Shown: piece by piece, positions 14,739 through 14,800 of the stretch | Layout of the letters: each line of letters begins with the position of its first letter | How positions within the stretch are numbered: position 1 is the stretch's first letter | Source: CAZUGA01 sp964619885 | GTDB taxonomy: Bacteria > Pseudomonadota > Gammaproteobacteria > Methylococcales > UBA1147 | Assembly: GCA_964619885.1 (NCBI GenBank) | Contig: CAZUGA010000064.1 | Location: 1 to 14,800, forward strand | Length of the DNA stretch: 14,800 nt | Direction of reading: 5' to 3' | The notes under the pieces: model-generated | What the model was told of the DNA's origin: nothing | Databases searched by the model: none | What the model saw: the letters and a program-made list of their open reading frames with translations, nothing else | Made by a program: the position numbers and the translations under genes

Positions 14739-14800
14739 TATAGTATTAAACCTGAATCCGTGACTTCGACATACTGGGAAGCCTATATAGCGAGAAGGCA

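Overview
The window looks like chromosomal DNA from a gammaproteobacterium of moderate GC (mid-forties percent by eye). The basis is a conserved housekeeping cluster on the minus strand, read from high to low coordinates: yceD, rpmF, plsX, fabH, fabD, fabG, acpP, fabF, pabC, mltG, tmk, holB, pilZ, tatD, with a YceF-type maf gene divergent from yceD. fabH inside the cluster recalls the enterobacterial layout. A type IV pilus pilZ between holB and tatD recalls Pseudomonas-like and related lineages. I cannot name a genus.

Layout by region. 32-700: predicted metal-dependent hydrolase of the PF10118 type, possibly with a disturbed C-terminus. 701-854: intergenic stretch with three overlapping or adjacent hairpins, one terminator-like. 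855-3776: tatD, pilZ, holB, tmk. 3776-5602: mltG and pabC. 5603-5881: the longest gene-free stretch (279 nt), with a candidate pabC promoter. 5882-11567: the fatty acid block fabF, acpP, fabG, fabD, fabH, plsX, with a well-formed acpP promoter candidate. 11653-12337: rpmF and yceD. 12414-13004: maf (yceF) on the plus strand. 13153-14626: a minus-strand pair, an HDOD signalling protein and a secreted SLT-type lytic transglycosylase with a DUF4124 N-terminus.

How the genes work together. plsX makes acyl-phosphate for phospholipid synthesis. fabD, fabH, fabG and fabF carry out malonyl loading, initiation, reduction and elongation on the acyl carrier AcpP. rpmF and yceD tie the operon to ribosome biogenesis. 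pabC (folate), tmk (dTTP), holB (replication clamp loader), mltG (peptidoglycan chain length) and tatD (nuclease) form the growth-linked tail. Tight couplings include a 4-nt ATGA overlap (fabD/fabG), a 4-nt GTGA overlap (plsX/fabH), a 1-nt overlap (mltG/tmk) and a 1-nt gap (yceD/rpmF).

Several starts were revised against simple longest-ORF calls: pabC, acpP, plsX, yceD and maf begin at internal ATGs, while fabF (TTG), tmk (GTG) and fabH (GTG) appear to use non-ATG starts. I see no CRISPR array, insertion sequence, tRNA, rRNA or defence system, and no clear candidate for an entirely new system. The most interesting signals are regulatory: the mutually exclusive hairpins after tatD, a strong promoter that would give yceD an almost leaderless mRNA, and the acpP promoter region.
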